A program made the position numbers and the translations under genes. A stretch of 23,688 nucleotides of DNA, taken from positions 1 to 23,688 of the forward strand of contig CAMIVJ010000003.1 in the NCBI GenBank assembly GCA_946401765.1, read 5' to 3'. Below, one piece after another: positions 22,680-23,688 of the stretch. Source of the DNA: an uncultured bacterium. GTDB taxonomy: Bacteria > Verrucomicrobiota > Kiritimatiellia > RFP12 > UBA1067. Numbering within the stretch: the first letter of the stretch is position 1; each line of letters opens with the position of its first letter. The notes beneath the pieces are model-generated. The model ran no database searches. It was not told where the DNA came from and saw nothing but the letters and a program-made list of their open reading frames with translations.

Positions 22680-23688
22680 GTGGTATTTACTTCTGCTGTG
22701 TTCCTGGGCGTCTTTTTACCTAGTCTTCTCGCCATCTACTTTCTGGCCAATGCGAAGGCGCGGCCGTACGTGCTGCTCGTGTACAGCCTCCTGTTCTACG
22801 CCTGGGGCGAGCCGTCCGCCGTCGTCATCATGCTTGCGCTGATGGTGCTCAACTACTTCCTGTCGCTCGGGATGGCGGCTGTAGGCGAGCGGAAGTGGCT
22901 TTCGGCCACGCTTCTGGGAATCGGCGTGTGCGCGGACATCGGCGCGCTCGTGGCGTACAAGTACATTGGCTTCATTGTCAGCAACCTGCTGCCGGTATTC
23001 AGCCTCTTCGGCGTGAAGATGGTGGTGCCGCAGGTTGCGTTGCCGATTGGCATCTCGTTCTACGTTTTCCAGATCATCTCATACATGGTGGACGTCCGCC
23101 GAGGAACCGTGGAGGTCCAGCGCAACCCGTTCAAGTTCATGCTCTATGTGAGCCTCTTCCCGCAGCTGATCGCGGGCCCCATCGTGCGCTACGCGACCAT
23201 CGCCCAGGACATCGAAAACCGCACGGCAGACTTCGACAACATCGTAGCTGGATTCCGTCGCTTCACTATCGGCCTTGCGAAGAAGGTCCTTATCGCGGAC
23301 GTGATGGCCGGTGCCGTGGATGTGATCTTCGCGGCGAAGGTCGAGACGATACCGGGCTTCTACTGCTGGCTCGGCGCCATCATGTACACGCTCCAGATAT
23401 ACTTCGACTTCTCCGGCTATTCGGACATGGCGATCGGCCTCGGGCGGGTGTTCAACTTCCGCTTCCTCGAGAACTTCGACCATCCCTACGCCTCGTGTTC
23501 GGTACAGGAGTTCTGGCGGCGCTGGCACATCTCGCTATCGAGCTGGTTCCGCGACTACCTCTACATCCCGCTGGGCGGCAACCGGAAGGGCACGGTGCGC
23601 ACGTATCTGAACCTCTTCGTTGTATTCCTTCTCTGCGGTTTCTGGCATGGCGCGGCGTGGAACTTCGTCGTGTGGGGCGTCTACCACG
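22680..23688 (+). CDS. MBOAT-family membrane O-acyltransferase, AlgI-like (3' end outside the window)
   Basis: This is the N-terminal 336 residues of a membrane-bound O-acyltransferase of the AlgI/DltB/PatA group, which moves acyl groups (often acetyl) across the inner membrane for addition to exported polysaccharides. The frame is open to the right edge. I start at the GTG at 22680, giving MVFTSAVFLGVFLPSLL, close to the AlgI opening; AGGGAGG lies a few bases upstream, and an in-frame GTG at 22674 is possible. Seen in order are LFPQLIAGPIVRY, then DFSGYSDMAIGLG, then EFWRRWHISLSSWFRDYLYIPLGGN and GFWHGAAWNFVVWGVYH with the family's catalytic histidine. There is an uncharacterised 174 bp gap upstream, so it probably begins a new unit; an AlgJ/AlgX-like partner may lie beyond the edge. 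The family is clear, the acceptor glycan unknown. Confidence 0.93.
   Translation, partial: MVFTSAVFLGVFLPSLLAIYFLANAKARPYVLLVYSLLFYAWGEPSAVVIMLALMVLNYFLSLGMAAVGERKWLSATLLGIGVCADIGALVAYKYIGFIVSNLLPVFSLFGVKMVVPQVALPIGISFYVFQIISYMVDVRRGTVEVQRNPFKFMLYVSLFPQLIAGPIVRYATIAQDIENRTADFDNIVAGFRRFTIGLAKKVLIADVMAGAVDVIFAAKVETIPGFYCWLGAIMYTLQIYFDFSGYSDMAIGLGRVFNFRFLENFDHPYASCSVQEFWRRWHISLSSWFRDYLYIPLGGNRKGTVRTYLNLFVVFLLCGFWHGAAWNFVVWGVYH

Overview
This is a 23.7 kb, GC-rich stretch in which every gene I can support lies on the + strand. There are no tRNA, rRNA, CRISPR or mobile-element genes. The gene set suggests a member of the PVC superphylum, most likely Kiritimatiellota or a relative. The reasons are a Tat-exported Gfo/Idh/MocA oxidoreductase, a giant secreted protein built from LamG-like and autotransporter-strand modules, an AhbC-type radical SAM enzyme, and AlgI-type MBOAT and PerM proteins. 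The phylum is inferred from gene content only.

Region 1 (left edge to 8175) is a tightly packed operon. It starts with an unrecognised protein that has weak kinase-like motifs and is open at the window edge. Then come the redox chaperone Hsp33 (hslO), a UvrD/PcrA-type helicase with a Gly/Arg-rich tail, a polytopic membrane protein, and a Tat-exported oxidoreductase. The last four genes are joined by three successive 4-base ATGA overlaps, so translation is probably coupled although the functions look unrelated.

Region 2 (8176-13988) is a single gene with its own promoter. It encodes a secreted protein of about 1889 residues made of three copies of a roughly 610-650 residue module, ending exactly at a module boundary.

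Region 3 (13989-19329) holds a lone, divergent hisI, secG with a long Ala/Pro/Lys tail, and then a run of pgpA, a peptide-type ABC solute-binding protein, a PerM/AI-2E family membrane protein and a MYG1-type DHH hydrolase.

Region 4 (19330 to right edge) holds ahbC (siroheme-dependent heme route) overlapping an MsbA-type ABC exporter. After a 174 bp AT-richer gap comes the start of an MBOAT O-acyltransferase that runs off the window.

Four intergenic promoters can be read by eye. All have a 17 bp spacer: TTGATT/CATAAT for the giant gene, TTCACA/TATAAT for hisI, TTGCCC/TATAAT for pgpA and TTGACA/TATCAT for ahbC. At hisI, pgpA and ahbC the -10 box is so close to the start codon that the mRNAs should be leaderless or nearly so. 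In several of them the -35 region sits inside or beside a short inverted repeat. The most promising things to follow up are the ahbC-exporter coupling, the compact promoters, the modular surface protein and the changed metal site in HisI.
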